Counted from the first letter of the stretch, positions 35,146-48,235 are shown. The stretch is 64,000 nt of DNA from Calliopum simillimum (GCA_951812925.1 OX638371.1:118939124-119003123), one strand, 5' to 3'. Notes: generated from the sequence alone by a model not told the origin. Translations and numbers: made by a program.

Positions 35146-37193
35146 GAATAATACATAAAATAGTTCTAAGTCTCAAGTAACTTTTTACAAAATGTTAAAA
35201 TTTGTAACTGATCTGAAAAAAACTCAATAAATATTACTTACTTGTTCACAAATGTTTACTCCGGCTATTGAAATAAAGTAATTTTTATAATATTTTCGCA
35301 TGTAGCGCTGCTAGTGCTACAAACGGCATCCACGTTAGTTTCCGTTTGAAATTCCATTACTCTTCCGCAGTTTACGCATTAGTTAATATTTACCACTACA
35401 AGTTTTGGAGGAAATCTTCTAAAATTACTTCGTTCTTGTACTTTTGATCAGGGAATGGTGGCACAAATATTTCTCAAAGCAAAAATATGCTTAAATATGG
35501 GTGTTAGCTATGACATATTGATGTATTAGCACTCTTAATAATGAGATCTCAGAACATCAGTTTATATATATTTTCATACAATCCAGCCCTGGGATGATGA
35601 GAACTTTACATGATCCCTAACATATTTTTTTCTTCATATTTCCCACCAACACCCCATGGAAAGCTCCTATACAAAGCTTACGCCAGCAGGTTAGTTTTGT
35701 GTTAGAACTCTCAAAAGTGTATATTGGGAATGAGTATGATTTAACAAAAATTTTATTGCCAAAAATAAGATTATAATTGGCCAGAGGTTTCTTTGTTTCT
35801 ATTTTAACTTCCGAAAATTAATTTCATGTGAATTAAATGATGCCAAAGAAACATTTGAGCTGCGAGCCATAATTATTCAAACAACTTCCTTTGTGCTACC
35901 CTTTTACATACTTATGTATTCAAAAGTCGATATACAGTTCACGTTTGCCTTGAAGTGTCAATAGGGGTTTCAGTTGTACTCGTTGTAAAGTCAAAAAGTG
36001 TACCTCAACTATCGCTTGCACAACAGAATTTTCAAATCTTTGATTATGTGCAGTGCCACATCCTCTTGTCCGAATCAATCTGACCAGAGCTTGCATTTAT
36101 TATCTTCAGTATATGGTTAATTTTAAGTTCCAGATATCATTTTTCATATAACTTGATTCAAGACGAAAAGCCTGATTTATCGCACGACTAATTCCGAGCA
36201 TTTTTCAGATGAAATAAAAACCGCATCAAGCCTCGATTTTGCATAAAATGACGATGTGGATCTCTAAATGACCTTTAATGAATTTAAAAAATTTTCAGCT
36301 CACTATTTTTCTTAGCTTTTTGGTCGAAATTATAACTACGAATTCTAAGATTTACAAAAGAAAAAGTTTCGAATTCGCTTGACGTTAATAGCAAATTGAA
36401 ATTTCGATACAGACACTGGCGTTCTTTCCCATCAAATGTGATTTTTTTCGGATTCTTTTATTGTGCTCGGGGTTTTTTTTTTCCACAAATCAGACTGCCA
36501 TTGCTGTTATTTCTGCTTATGACAAGCAAGAGTTATAAATTACATTGTTGAGCTAATTTGTTGTGAAGTTTCTCTGCCAAAAACAACAAATCCGAGGGTG
36601 GTGCAGAAATTCAGCGCACCGTCAAGTTCACTTTGTATATGGTACGGCACTTTGCTTTCTGGCTGACTGAGTAACCTTTTAAAACAAAGTTTCCTGTCTT
36701 TGTATCAGTAAACTCAAGCTGTAGTAATTTTTGCATCGATTTTTTATCCCCCCTAATTAAATACATACATTTTTTATTTTTTTTATTTTCTTGTCCTCTA
36801 TTTACAGGTTCTACTCTCGTTTTTGTCGCTTTTTTTTTTTCACTACAACTTCTTCCCATACATGTAGTAAAGCCATTGTTCCTTATCCTTATTCCTAGTG
36901 ACGTCTTCTTTTGACAGTTACTTTTATGCTACTGAAAGTTATTAATGACGTATTTGTATCGAAGGGTTCAAGGTTTTGCTGAAATCAAATGCTCCACAAA
37001 TTCGTACAATGAAACTGAGCGAGAGGAAAAAAGTAAAACTGTTCATTCCCACACTTTTAGTGGGAGATGGCGAATGACAGTGGGTATTTGTAACGCACAT
37101 TTATAATCAATATGGGAACATCAGCTTCATTCTGGCTAAATCTGGCGTCAGTACTTGTCTGCTGTTCGATTCACATCAAGCGATGCTAATCAA
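35146..37193. other. No recognisable gene
   Basis: Mixed-composition sequence with no paired terminal repeats I can support and only short motif-free open frames. Its right edge holds the left target duplication CTAATCAA (37186-37193) of the large hAT-like element. Confidence 0.45.
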
Positions 37194-38284
37194 GAGTGGT
37201 GGATCCAGGATTCTTTTATGGGGGGGGGGGGGCGACAAAGTCGGACAAAAAAAATCATTTTTGCGGTTATAAATACAAAATGGGCCAAAATTTCGTGTTG
37301 ATCTAGTTTTGCATCTAATAAAAAGGTTCAAATCTGGATTTCAAATAATATAGTTCAATACTTTCGGATGTTTCCTAGATATGACACAGGCTAATTGTTA
37401 TAGTGCAACGATGCAGAAGTGCTAAACTGATGAAAATGTCATAACCGTGGCACGGCTCATGCGACAAAAATGTAATTCGGTCTCTGAAGTTAAAAACCTA
37501 AAAAGTTTCAAAAACCCTTCTCAAAATACGTTTAATAACTCCATTTTGTATCACATTCCGCCCGTCCAGTCCAACCATGGTAATCCGCTTTCGGTTTTCA
37601 TACCATTTATGGTGGACTGGGACCTCCTATTTACTACTCTGCGCTTGGGTTTTTCATATCAGGATGTTGAGTTATCCCCTGTCAAAAGGGAAAAAATCAC
37701 TGTTTTCAGGTCAACTTAAAGGTAAATGATGAAAACAGCAAATAGTAAAATTTAATTTCGTTAATGTAAACTACTCTCAAAAAGCCGTACTTGAAGCATT
37801 TTTCAATTGGGTTCCTACTTTTCGAGTTACAAACGTCGGAATAATTATTTTGAGTAAATCGCTTTGAGACTATCGAAAGTTCCTTTGCTTAAAACTGTTA
37901 AATAACGGTGCAAAAATTATGCTCAAAAGAAAGACCATATTTACACCTTTATGCATACCAAATATTTTGTCGTTTACCATTTGCGTTCTTTTTCCACTGA
38001 TAAGAATGCAATCAAACAACGAATTTTGTCGGTGGAATAAGTATTTTGACATCAACTTCGCATAACCACTGTTTCATAGCAAAAATTGTGATTCAAATGT
38101 TTCAAATTTATTTCAACTAGTATCGCCGGTGGCCAAATTTTGGCCTTTAACTTAAAAATAGATACACTTTCTCCGAACAGAACATTGAGTACTCATAGTA
38201 GTAATCTTTTTTGGATGCAGCAGGCTCAGTGGATCTCCACACCGAATAACATAAAAATTGGTGTAGTGCTTGTGCCGAAAAATA

Positions 38285-39055
38285 TCGGAATACATCAAAA
38301 ATATCGAAAAAAGCTCAAAAGTATCGAAAAACATCCAAAATATCGATAAAAGTTCAAAAGCATCGAAAAAGTATCCAAAATATCAAAAAGAGCCCAAAAG
38401 TATCGACAAACATTCGAAATATCGATAAAAGTCCAGAAGCATCGAAAAACATTCAAAATATCGATAAAAGTCCAAAAGTATCGAAAAACGTCCAAAATAT
38501 CGGTAGAAGTCCAAAAGTATCGAAAAACATCTAAAATATCGATAAAAGTCAGAAAGTATCGAGAAACATCCAAAATATCGATAGAAGTCCAAAAGTATCG
38601 AAAACATCCAAAATACCGATAAAAGTCCAAAACTATCGAAAAACATCCGAAATGTTGGCAAAAGTCCAAAAGTATCGAGAAACATCCAAAATATCGATAA
38701 AAGTCCAAAAGTATCGAAAAACTTCCAAAATATTGGTAAAAGTCCAAAAGTATTGAAAAACATCCAAAATATCGATAAAAGTCCAAAAGTATCGAGAAAC
38801 ATCCAAAATAACGATAAAAGTCCAAAAGTATCGAAAACATCCAAAATATCGATAAAAGTCCAAAAGTATAGAGAAACATCCAAAATATTGGTAACAGTTC
38901 AAAAGTATCGAAAAACATCCAAAATATCGATAAAAGTCCAAATTTATCGAAAAACATGCAAAAATATCGGTTAAATTCGAAAAGTGTCCAAAATATCAAA
39001 GTCCAAAATATCAAAGTCCAAAATATCGAAAAACATCCAAAATATCGATGCAGAA
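38285..39055. repeat. 39-bp satellite, about 20 copies
   Basis: The unit reads CATCCAAAATATCGATAAAA then GTCCAAAAGTATCGAAAAA, repeated with scattered substitutions and occasional 1-bp losses. Because 39 is divisible by three, several frames stay open for long distances on the minus strand (FWTFIDILDVF-type repeats up to 276 codons); these are not genes. Confidence 0.93.
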
Positions 39056-39374
39056 TGTGGACAGAGTGCAAAGAAACAGGTTTTTGCAAGCAAGAGAAAA
39101 ACAACAACAACAAAATATCTCTCACTCCACTGTGTCATTCACTTTCTAAACAACACAGCATAACATTGTGCATTCTGTTGTTGTTGTAATTATATGGGAA
39201 ACTTTGATCCTGTTTTTAAATGCCTTAATGGCAACTTATGAGGATAATTTTTGGATTCGTGGATTCTACACCACAGTACCTATCATATAAAAAAATATCC
39301 AAAATCGGTTAAATGGTTAGCTCGCAAAAGGGAGGCAAAAAAAACTGTTCACGTATTTATATATAAGTAGATTA

Positions 39375-40255
39375 CTTGGAGTGCGCTTAGTTAAAAAAAT
39401 AAAAAAGCGGTTTTTCCAAATATGACTCTACTTCAACTAATCTGTGAAGAGAACGGCTAGTCTGACTTCAATTAAAAATATCTCTTATGATGGTGCATTA
39501 CTTGTTTGAATCGATATAGAATTAATTTAGTTAAAGTGATTTAAAATTAAAATTTTGAAAACTTTAATAAATTTTGCTTCACTTCTGTTTTTCTGAACTA
39601 AAAAATTTTAAAAAGTTCATATTTTATAAATTAGAAAGCCCATTTTATTACGAAAGTTTTGAGCTCTTGTGAACGAAGATCAGATAAAAATTTAAATTGG
39701 ATTGCAGTAAAGTTTTGGGCTTGAATGGGCTTTTTTTGTTGAGGGCAAAATTAATGTCACAAAATGAATTGGCTGACATTTTGTTAGAAATGAATAAAAT
39801 TGGGCTTTGTTCTCATAATAAATTTACATGATAAAGTAAAATTAGTGGTATTTAGATGAAAACAACGATAAAGCTCAAATAATGTGTGTGACATTACTTT
39901 TGCCACCTCTATAGACTTATTCCACTTTAAAAACCCATTCAAGCCCAAACCTTTATTGCAATTCAATTTTAATTTTTATCCGATCTTCGGCTGTAAGGGC
40001 TCAAAATTTGTTCAATGAAATGGACTTTTTAATTTATAAACTTTAACTTTTTCAAATTTTTTAGTTCAGAAAATCTTAGCGGAAGTGATGCAAAATTTAT
40101 CAAAGTTTTCAAAATTTGACTAGCCGTTCTCTTCACGGATTAGTTGAAATAAAGACATATTTGGAAAAAAACATTTTTTACGAATACGGCAACACTACAC
40201 GAGCGAAAAAAATTTATTTTTATTTTTTTTTTAACTAAACACACTCCAAGTAATT
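39375..40255. repeat. Inner palindrome (~880 bp)
   Basis: TTACTTGGAGTGCGCTTAGT and TGTGAAGAGAACGGCTAGTC on the left pair with GACTAGCCGTTCTCTTCACG and AACACACTCCAAGTAA on the right. The arms meet near 39750-39800. It abuts the right outer arm of the larger foldback. Confidence 0.8.
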
Positions 40256-40904
40256 GAAGTAAATTTGAATCATTCGATTCACAATTTTTGCTGTGAAACA
40301 GTGGTTATGCAAAGTTGTTTGCTTGCATTCTTATCAGCGGAAAAAGAACGCAAACGGTAAACGACTAAACATTTGGAATGCATAAAGGTGCCAATATGGT
40401 CTTTCTTTTTAGCATAATTTTCGCACCGTTATTTGACAGTTTTGAGCAAAGTCTCAAAGCGTTTTACTCAAAATAAATATTCAGACAATCCGACGCCTTA
40501 AAAAAAAGATATCTTTCAGTTAAATACAAAGGGCATTTCTGGACCGCAAAATTAAAAAAAGGTAATATTTCATTATTTGCATCAAAAACAATTTTATTGC
40601 GAAAATTACGAGCCTTTATGGAGGTCGGCAGATCATGGCACAATTGTGCAGAGAAACTTCACACGCATTCTTAAGCTTTTTCATTCAGTTGTCGCAAAAC
40701 CATCAACAAAGCGGCATCGAGCGCAAGTGTAGCCCTGTTGTCTTTTTATGCACATGAAAAAATTTCTGAGGGCAAATGACAAAACATCTGAAAAATAGTT
40801 TATGCTTTCAAACGGCCTAAAAGGCATGCAATGTTATGTATGTCGTATGTCGTTGACAGAATGTAACAAATGTACTATGAAAAGGCGTTGTGAATCATTT
40901 CATA

Positions 40905-41240
40905 TTGGATTTAAAAAATTTGTTGGGGTGGAGCTGTAAAATCTTTTTATTAAAAAGAAAAAAAAATAAAATAGAATAAAATAAAATAATATAAAATAAA
41001 ATAGTGGATTGCTGAATGTGAGTAGTTGCAAAATTTTTAAAATATTTCTTTTACAAATTTTTCACCTAAAAAAGGTCTACCATGCTTTGCAATATCTATG
41101 CTGATTTTAGAGGACAACGTAATTTTTAGGTTTTCATTCTCAATAATATTACGTGTATTGCATTTTTCAGATTCATTCATTCATGAAAAGTATTTTTCAT
41201 AAAAAGGTTCGCCCTCCCCATCCCAACAAATTTTTAAAAA
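40905..41240. repeat. Small foldback with an AAATA run
   Basis: AAAAATTTGTTGGGGTGGAG (near 40912) pairs with CTCCCCATCCCAACAAATTT (near 41214). One arm is followed by a short AAATAAAAT-type run at about 40962-41004, similar in composition to the large minisatellite at 46111. Confidence 0.6.
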
Positions 41241-43010
41241 TTCATTGTGAAATTAGTCATAATGTTTTTTCACGGAAAATTTGTTATATCTATCCTTTTA
41301 ACGTTTGACAACAAAAAACAGAATATTTCATGTTTTGGTATCTTTTTTCAATATTTATTTCGTTCAGTGCAGCCTCTCTTCTCTCACTAACATACTCTCA
41401 AAATTATTTTTGCCAACCCTTGATTTGGTAAACTACTGCCTTCTAAATTGACAGTATAAATATTTTATTTGTTAATTTTCTTAATCTAGAATCCGCTTTT
41501 ATTTAAAAGGCCAAAAAGAAATGGCTAGCAATATCTTGAAGACCAGACCTGCGTTGGAAACGTATTTTTATGAGTTATAAAAAAATTTTAAATTTTGTTT
41601 GCTAAGTGTTCATTCAAAAGGTGATAACTATTTCCAACAACACCTTTCTAATGGTGCCAAGATCATAGCAATACATCAAATCGTTTGAAAGATTTAAATT
41701 TTCAAAGCCAATCCAATATCCAATCCGCAATAAAAAAAAATAAAACACCCAAAACTTCAAACAGTTTTAAGGCACCACAAAATTCACCAAAGATATATGG
41801 TTCCGAGAAGTCCTCAACTAGAAATTTAACGCAGAATTCGAAAATGAATGATACACTCAAAAAAATTTGTAGGTAAAGTAACAGTCAAAATTTACAGTCA
41901 ATTTTGAATTTTACAGTTGTAGTTATTTTTACTGTAAAAATAGTCATTTTTCTATGAAAATACATTTTTGACTGTTCTTCGACAGTTATTTTTATTTCTA
42001 CTGTGAAGGTAAGTAAAATATATTTTGCAGTTAAATTTTACAGTCATTTCTAGAGATATAAAATGACGGAAATTTACGGTTTTTAACAGTCAAAAAAACT
42101 ATTATTTTGAGGTCAAAATCAGTCACATATCTAATACGACGCCAAAAAAGTATTAAGAATTATTACGCGACTTTAAAATTTTACCTTCAGCGCGGCCAAA
42201 TAGTTTCCCTTTAAAAAACTTTGATAAAATAAAAATTTTTTTATCTAAGTTAGCAAGTCTTTTCTTGTGTAAAAATTAATAAATTTGTTTATTTGTTTAA
42301 AAGACATAAAATAAGATCTGTGAATTTTATTTTTAATTAATAAATTTCTCGATTAAGAGCCAGACAGGATAGTTGGGCAACTATCCGATTCTACATAGCG
42401 GCATAAGTGAGCGACCACACGAGAGATTTGCTATACAAACTCAATTCAGACAAGATAGTTGCGCAACTATAATCATGAATTTTAATACATTTTTGTATTA
42501 TTTTTACATGCAACAAATTTGTGTCAAACTGTGAGTTAATTTTGTATAGACTCTCAAATTATGTTGCTATTAACCACTTATTTCATCCATCTCGTAGATT
42601 TCTTCACGAAAACTGTATTATTTTACTCCCAAAAGGAAAAAATTGTGAAACATTTTACAACCCAACTCTGTTTTTGTGAAATATTTTAAAACACAACTCT
42701 GTTTGATTTCGTGGCATCGATTGCTCATTTCTTTCATGATTAAAATAATCACCAAATATATGATTATTTTAATTATGAATGTCTATGTAAACTAGCCCTT
42801 TGCAAATAACAAAGTCGCTCAAAATTCGGCAAAGTGAACGCACCCTTGTTTATACTGAAACTTTGATTAAAGTAGTGAATCCAAAGTGGACGCAGAAGAA
42901 ATTTTCGGCTATTCCGGAGAAGATCGTAAGTTTGATTAACAATGTACAGAATTCCAAAAAAGTGAAAATATTGAAATTGTTTTTATTGTTTTTCATGCAA
43001 GATCCCTAGA

Positions 43011-43760
43011 AACTCCGACCAACTTTACAATGATTCAAAATACGAGCGCAACTTCAGCCGTACTCGGTTGAAATCCCGTCAGTGTAGAATCTGTGCGTGG
43101 TCATTTCAAGGGTTATAAAATTCAAAAGTGGACTGAACAGGAGAGAGAAGCAGTCAAATATTAGTAACACAATTTAAGCCCGATTCTAAGAATTTCGCGC
43201 GTGTGCTTGTCTATAATGGACGTTTCAATGGCCCACCCAGCGCCGTAATTGATTTTGATACACGTAAGGTTCACCGACTTTTTGATTAACACGGAAGAAA
43301 CCATTAAGTCCTAATGGCAAGCTCACTGGTAATAAAATTTATTTCGAAGAGGTTAAAAGCACCTTTGTGGGTGAGCGACGTGAATACGAGCCACACATTA
43401 CCGATCCCAATAGAACGGCAATGAAAATGGACGGCTTAAAACCAAATACTAAATACAGAATATCTATTGAAGCGACAACAAAAATGGGCGAGGGTGAAGA
43501 GTAAGTATAAAATATGTGATTTGTTATGTGGAATAATCTAATTTGGTTTCTTTTTTTTTTCCAAAAATAGATATTTTACTGAAAAGCGCACAAGAACCTG
43601 CAACACCTGCATTCATCTGGTATAATGAATATTCTCACAAAGACTTGGCTAAGTTTAAAGTACAATGCCTACCGAATACGGAGGGACATCCTGGTACACA
43701 TTTCTTCACAAAATATAGGTTGGTTGCTGTGTGTTTTTCAAATGTTGGCTGTGTGCGTAA
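43011..43760 (+). pseudogene. Nrg: Captured Neuroglian fibronectin-III exons, intron retained
   Basis: Translated pieces in order are ESVRGHFKGYKIQKWTEQ (~43085), NFARVLVYNGRFNGPPSAVI (~43190), VGERREYEPHITDP and GLKPNTKYRISIEATTKMGE (~43370-43495), then after an intron with GTAAGT...AG (43501-43570) 'LAKFKVQCLPNTEGHPGTHF' (~43650), with a donor-like GT following at about 43718. These are fibronectin type III modules of fly Neuroglian, the L1-type cell-adhesion protein of neurons. Frameshifts and a missing inter-domain piece near 43270-43310 show decay. The retained intron means capture from genomic DNA. A preceding segment (42867-42935, VNPKWTQKKFSAIPEKI) may be another captured exon that I cannot place. 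Confidence 0.8.
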
Positions 43761-43902
43761 CACAACTCATTATAGGCGATGTTTAATTTGATAGAATTTG
43801 TTTTTGCTTAACGTTAGATTGGCGACTGTTAATATTTTTTTTTTAAACCTAGTTTGAGTTGTTAAGTTTTTAATTCTAAGAAAGACTATGCAATCAAAAA
43901 TG

Positions 43903-44875
43903 TCTGAGCGGGTCTACTTTCGGAGATATAGCCATCGGAAGATCTGGATATATCTTTTATAAAAAACGATATAAGTTGGGAACCCCTGAATGCATTTTAA
44001 AAATATTGATGTCATATTAAAGGTATTTTATCGGACTTTGTAATGGCTTTAAAAAATTTTTCAATTTGAGTCATAGTTTTCGAGATAGGACAATTTTTCA
44101 AAAATTCACCCCATTTTTTTTCCCAAAAAAACCTTATTTTTCCCAACAAATGTATTATTAACCTATAACTTTTATAACTAAATTAGAAAGCCCAATTTAT
44201 TTCCTTTCATTTGATATGCAACATGTATCTGAAATTGCATCATTAATAAATTTCTATAGAAAAAAGCAAAAATAGACCAAATAATTTCCCTGAAACTAGG
44301 AACTTTTAACAAGAATGCCAGAACAACAACAACTTAACTACTACAACAACAACTCAATTTGGCTACCAAACTATGTATTGGATATATGATGGACTGATCC
44401 TCGGCCGAAGGCCACCGCAAAGCCAGTGTTGGATTTTTGGGAGTTTTAAATTCTGAGCTGCGGCCGTAGGCCCTCCATTTACCCCTACTCTTATTTAAAA
44501 TTACTGTTGTTTAAGTAGTAGTGAAGTTGTTGTATTTGTTGTCTGTTCTGGCATTGTTGTTGTTAAAAGTTCCTAATTTCAAGAAAATTGATTTGGGTCA
44601 TTTTTGTTTTTTCTATAGAAATTTATTAAAGATGGAAAAATAACGATTTTTTGGGAAAAAAATGGGGTGAATTTTTGAAAAATTCTCATATCTCGAGAAC
44701 TGTCACTCAAATTGGAAAATTTTGTAGAGCAATTATAAAGTCCGGTAAAATACATTTCATATAACATCAATATTTTCAAAATCCATCCAGGGGTTCCCAA
44801 CTTATACTGATTTTTATTAAAGATATATCCCGATCTTGCGATGGCAATATCTCCGAAAGTAGGTTCGACCCGAAC
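43903..44875. repeat. ~970-bp palindrome in copy B cargo
   Basis: CTACTTTCGGAGATATAGCC and AAGTTGGGAACCCCTG on the left pair with CCAGGGGTTCCCAACTT and GCAATATCTCCGAAAGTAGG on the right. The centre carries CAACAACAAC and TTGTTGTTG pairs and GGCCGAAGGCC/GGCCGTAGGCC phrases. Non-coding. Confidence 0.85.
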
Positions 44876-45479
44876 TTTTTGTTGTTGTTGTAATTAATTT
44901 CTAGAGCCCTATTTGGGCAAAACAAAAAAACAACAACAGTCGCTTAAGTAAAATTTTTCCTTTAAATATAAACTACACAAACTACTGTATTTTCAATAAA
45001 TTTTTATAAAATGTAAGCTGCACTAGATGAATAAATCAATAAATAAAAAAAAAAAAAAAATTCGTTATTTAATTTTGACTTTAAAACAATTAAAATAACT
45101 GTAAATTACAGTTAATCTAGAAAAAACAGTAATTGAATTTTTGACTGTAAAACCATTTAAATAACTGCGATTTACAGTCATTTGATAAAAAACAGTTTTT
45201 GTCATTTGACTGTAATTTTTGACTGTCGGTTGCAATAAATTGTAAAAGACAGTAAAAAAAAAAATGACCTACAATTTCCAGTTAAAATGACTGTAAATGT
45301 AATGGGAGTCTTTTTGACTGTTTTTACAATTGTTTTTACTGTTAAATTTGTTGTTTTTACCGTCATATTTTTTTGAGTGTAGTAGGTTAAAAAATACATT
45401 TTTGTGACCGATTTAGCTCAAATTCGACAATATTATAATTCCGATGTGGAAGGTAAATAATCCGGGTGGATTTTGTCCC

Positions 45480-48235
45480 AGTAAAATTTGTTGAAAAAAT
45501 ACAGGATGTTGAAGTTAGAGATTTTTGTGATTTTTATAAGGTTATTTAAAAAATTCATAGCGTACATCAAACTTTGATAATTGTATGTATTTTATTCTAT
45601 TAATTTTTAAATGTTCTTACTATCAAAAGCATATTGGGGGTTATCGTGAATAAATATACCTGGGCAATTTTCTCAGACTGCCGTGCATTCTCTATTGCAG
45701 TTTGAGAAAATTTCCCAGGAATCTTGATTCACAACAACTCCCATTACTTAAAATACAAATTTTTCAATAAAATGTTTTAAGTTTTAAAATAATTTTGCAT
45801 TTGTTAAAAAAAAAAAACCAAACCCTTAAATTTTTTTTAAAAAAGTACTTTGAATGAAATCACAATTTCCAAGCTTTAAAAAAGTATATGACTCAATATG
45901 GTTTTCGGCATATAGGCAAAACGCTTTTTTTACTCAAGAGCAAGGGTCTTACGGAAAAAGTGTATAAAGCTTAATGTAAGCTTGTATCGATTTAAACTTG
46001 ATTTATTTGTATTGTTCAATTGAATCCTTTAACTAATGTTGCTTTTTTATATTCATACACTTACTTATTGTATTAGGCTGTAAGATTTTTAATATGTAGA
46101 CCAAAATAAAAATAAATAAAATAAATAAAATAAATAAAATAAATAAAATAAATAAAATAAATAAAATAAATAAAATAAATAAAATAAATAAAATAAATAA
46201 AATAAATAAAATAAATAAAATAAATAAAATAAATAAAATAAATAAAATAAATAAAATAAATAAAATAAATAAAATAAATAAAATAAATAAAATAAATAAA
46301 ATAAATAAAATAAATAAAATAAATAAAATAAATAAAATAAATAAAATAAATAAAATAAATAAAATAAATAAAATAAATAAAATAAATAAAATAAATAAAA
46401 TAAATAAAATAAATAAAATAAATAAAATAAATAAAATAAATAAAATAAATAAAATAAATAAAATAAATAAAATAAATAAAATAAATAAAATAAATAAAAT
46501 AAATAAAATAAATAAAATAAATAAAATAAATAAAATAAATAAAATAAATAAAATAAATAAAATAAATAAAATAAATAAAATAAATAAAATAAATAAAATA
46601 AATAAAATAAATAAAATAAATAAAATAAATAAAATAAATAAAATAAATAAAATAAATAAAATAAATAAAATAAATAAAATAAATAAAATAAATAAAATAA
46701 ATAAAATAAATAAAATAAATAAAATAAATAAAATAAATAAAATAAATAAAATAAATAAAATAAATATAATAAATAAAATAAATAAAATAAATAAAATAAA
46801 TAAAATAAATAAAATAAATAAAATAAATAAAATAAATAAAATAAATAAAATAAATAAAATAAATAAAATAAATAAAATAAATAAAATAAATAAAATAAAT
46901 AAAATAAATAAAATAAATAAAATAAATAAAATAAATAAAATAAATAAAATAAATAAAATAAATAAAATAAATAAAATAAATAAAATAAATAAAATAAATA
47001 AAATAAATAAAATAAATAAAATAAATAAAATAAATAAAATAAATAAAATAAATAAAATAAATAAAATAAATAAAATAAATAAAATAAATAAAATAAATAA
47101 AATAAATAAAATAAATAAAATAAATAAAATAAATAAAATAAATAAAATAAATAAAATAAATAAAATAAATAAAATAAATAAAATAAATAAAATAAATAAA
47201 ATAAATAAAATAAATAAAATAAATAAAATAAATAAAATAAATAAAATAAATAAAATAAATAAAATAAATAAAATAAATAAAATAAATAAAATAAATAAAA
47301 TAAATAAAATAAATAAAATAAATAAAATAAATAAAATAAATAAAATAAATAAAATAAATAAAATAAATAAAATAAATAAAATAAATAAAATAAATAAAAT
47401 AAATAAAATAAATAAAATAAATAAAAAAAATAAAATAAATAAAATAAATAAAATAAATAAAATAAATAAAATAAATAAAATAAATAAAATAAATAAAATA
47501 AATAAAATAAATAAAATAAATAAAATAAATAAAATAAATAAAGTAAATAAAATAAATAAATAAAATAAATAAAATAAATAAAATAAATAAAATAAATAAA
47601 ATAAATAAAATAAATAAAATAAATAAAATAAATAAAATAAATAAAATAAATAAAATAAATAAAATAAATAAAATAAATAAAATAAATAAAATAAATAAAA
47701 TAAATAAAATAAATAAAATAAATAAAATAAATAAAATAAATAAAATAAATAAAATAAATAAAATAAATAAAATAAATAAAATAAATAAAATAAATAAAAT
47801 AAATAAAATAAATAAAATAAATAAAATAAATAAAATAAATAAAATAAATAAAATAAATAAAATAAATAAAATAAATGAAATGCTTAAAATTGTCCAATTT
47901 TTTTTTTTTTTTTGATTCTTTAAATTTTTGGTTTCAAAAATTTAAAATAAAAAAAACCTTCAAAAAATTCACACTTATTCCTTGATTTCGTTAGATGCCT
48001 TGCTTTTGAGTAAAAATAGCGATTCGCCGACCTGGGATTTTTAAATTTAAAAAATTTTGGTAAAATTTTTTTAAGCAGTATTTCCTTATAAAAATACCAT
48101 TTAAAAATGAATAGGATGAGTTCCTTCCAATTACCAATTAACGAAATTTGATGTAAGCTAAGAATTTAAAAAGAAAACAGTGTTTCTATAAAAATTACAA
48201 CAATCGCCAACTGCAACTTCCCAGGAATTTTAGAT
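45480..48235. repeat. Foldback flanking the 9-bp minisatellite
   Basis: Left-side phrases (TGTTGAAGTTAGAGATTTTT, TTTTTACTCAAGAGCAAGG) have complements on the right (near 48200 and 48005) around the minisatellite. A short extra hairpin sits at about 45630-45745. Arms are moderately diverged. It belongs with the other foldbacks carrying the CTCAAAAGCAAGGCATCTTA phrase. Confidence 0.6.
46111..47877 (+). repeat. 9-bp minisatellite (AAATAAATA)n, ~1.77 kb
   Basis: About 195 almost identical copies of the nonamer. Only a few variants are visible: near 46764 (AATATAATAA), 47424 (AAAAAAAATAAA) and 47541 (AAAGTAAATAA with a one-step phase change). The 602-codon minus-strand frame (FIY/LFY repeats) is produced solely by the 9-bp period. 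Confidence 0.97.

Larger units (their letters stand above)
37862..40478. repeat. Foldback with ~220-bp outer arms
   Basis: The left arm at 37862-38095 includes CACCTTTATGCATACC, CGTTTACCATTTGCG and AACCACTGTTTCATAGCAAA; complements occur in the same inverted order at 40262-40478. The 39-bp satellite and an inner palindrome lie between the arms. Non-coding. Confidence 0.8.
41854..45379 (+). mobile_element. Gene-carrying TIR element, copy B (complete)
   Basis: The left end CACTCAAAAAAATTTGTAGG (41854) and right end ATTTTTTTGAGTG (to 45379) are inverted repeats, flanked by TA on both sides (41852-41853 and 45380-45381). Both subterminal regions are dense in ACAGT/ACTGT phrases. Left shared sequence (to about 42866) and right shared sequence (from about 44972) match copy A. 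The slot between them carries Neuroglian exons with an intron plus a 1-kb palindrome. A 0.3-kb insert near 42470-42790 in the left part is absent from A. No transposase is visible, so it is non-autonomous; its superfamily is uncertain. Confidence 0.78.

Noticed and set aside
38295..39125. 276-codon and overlapping minus-strand frames with FWTFIDILDVF repeats
   Set aside because: By-product of the 39-bp satellite; all frames without a stop in the unit stay open.
41685..41850. Ser/Asn/Lys-rich open frame just before copy B
   Set aside because: Low complexity and interrupted by the insertion; it could be a scrap of a retrotransposon ORF1 but nothing specific supports that.
46089..47897. 602-codon open frame on the minus strand (FIY/LFY repeats)
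   Set aside because: It is produced entirely by a 9-bp minisatellite whose period is divisible by three; there is no protein evidence.
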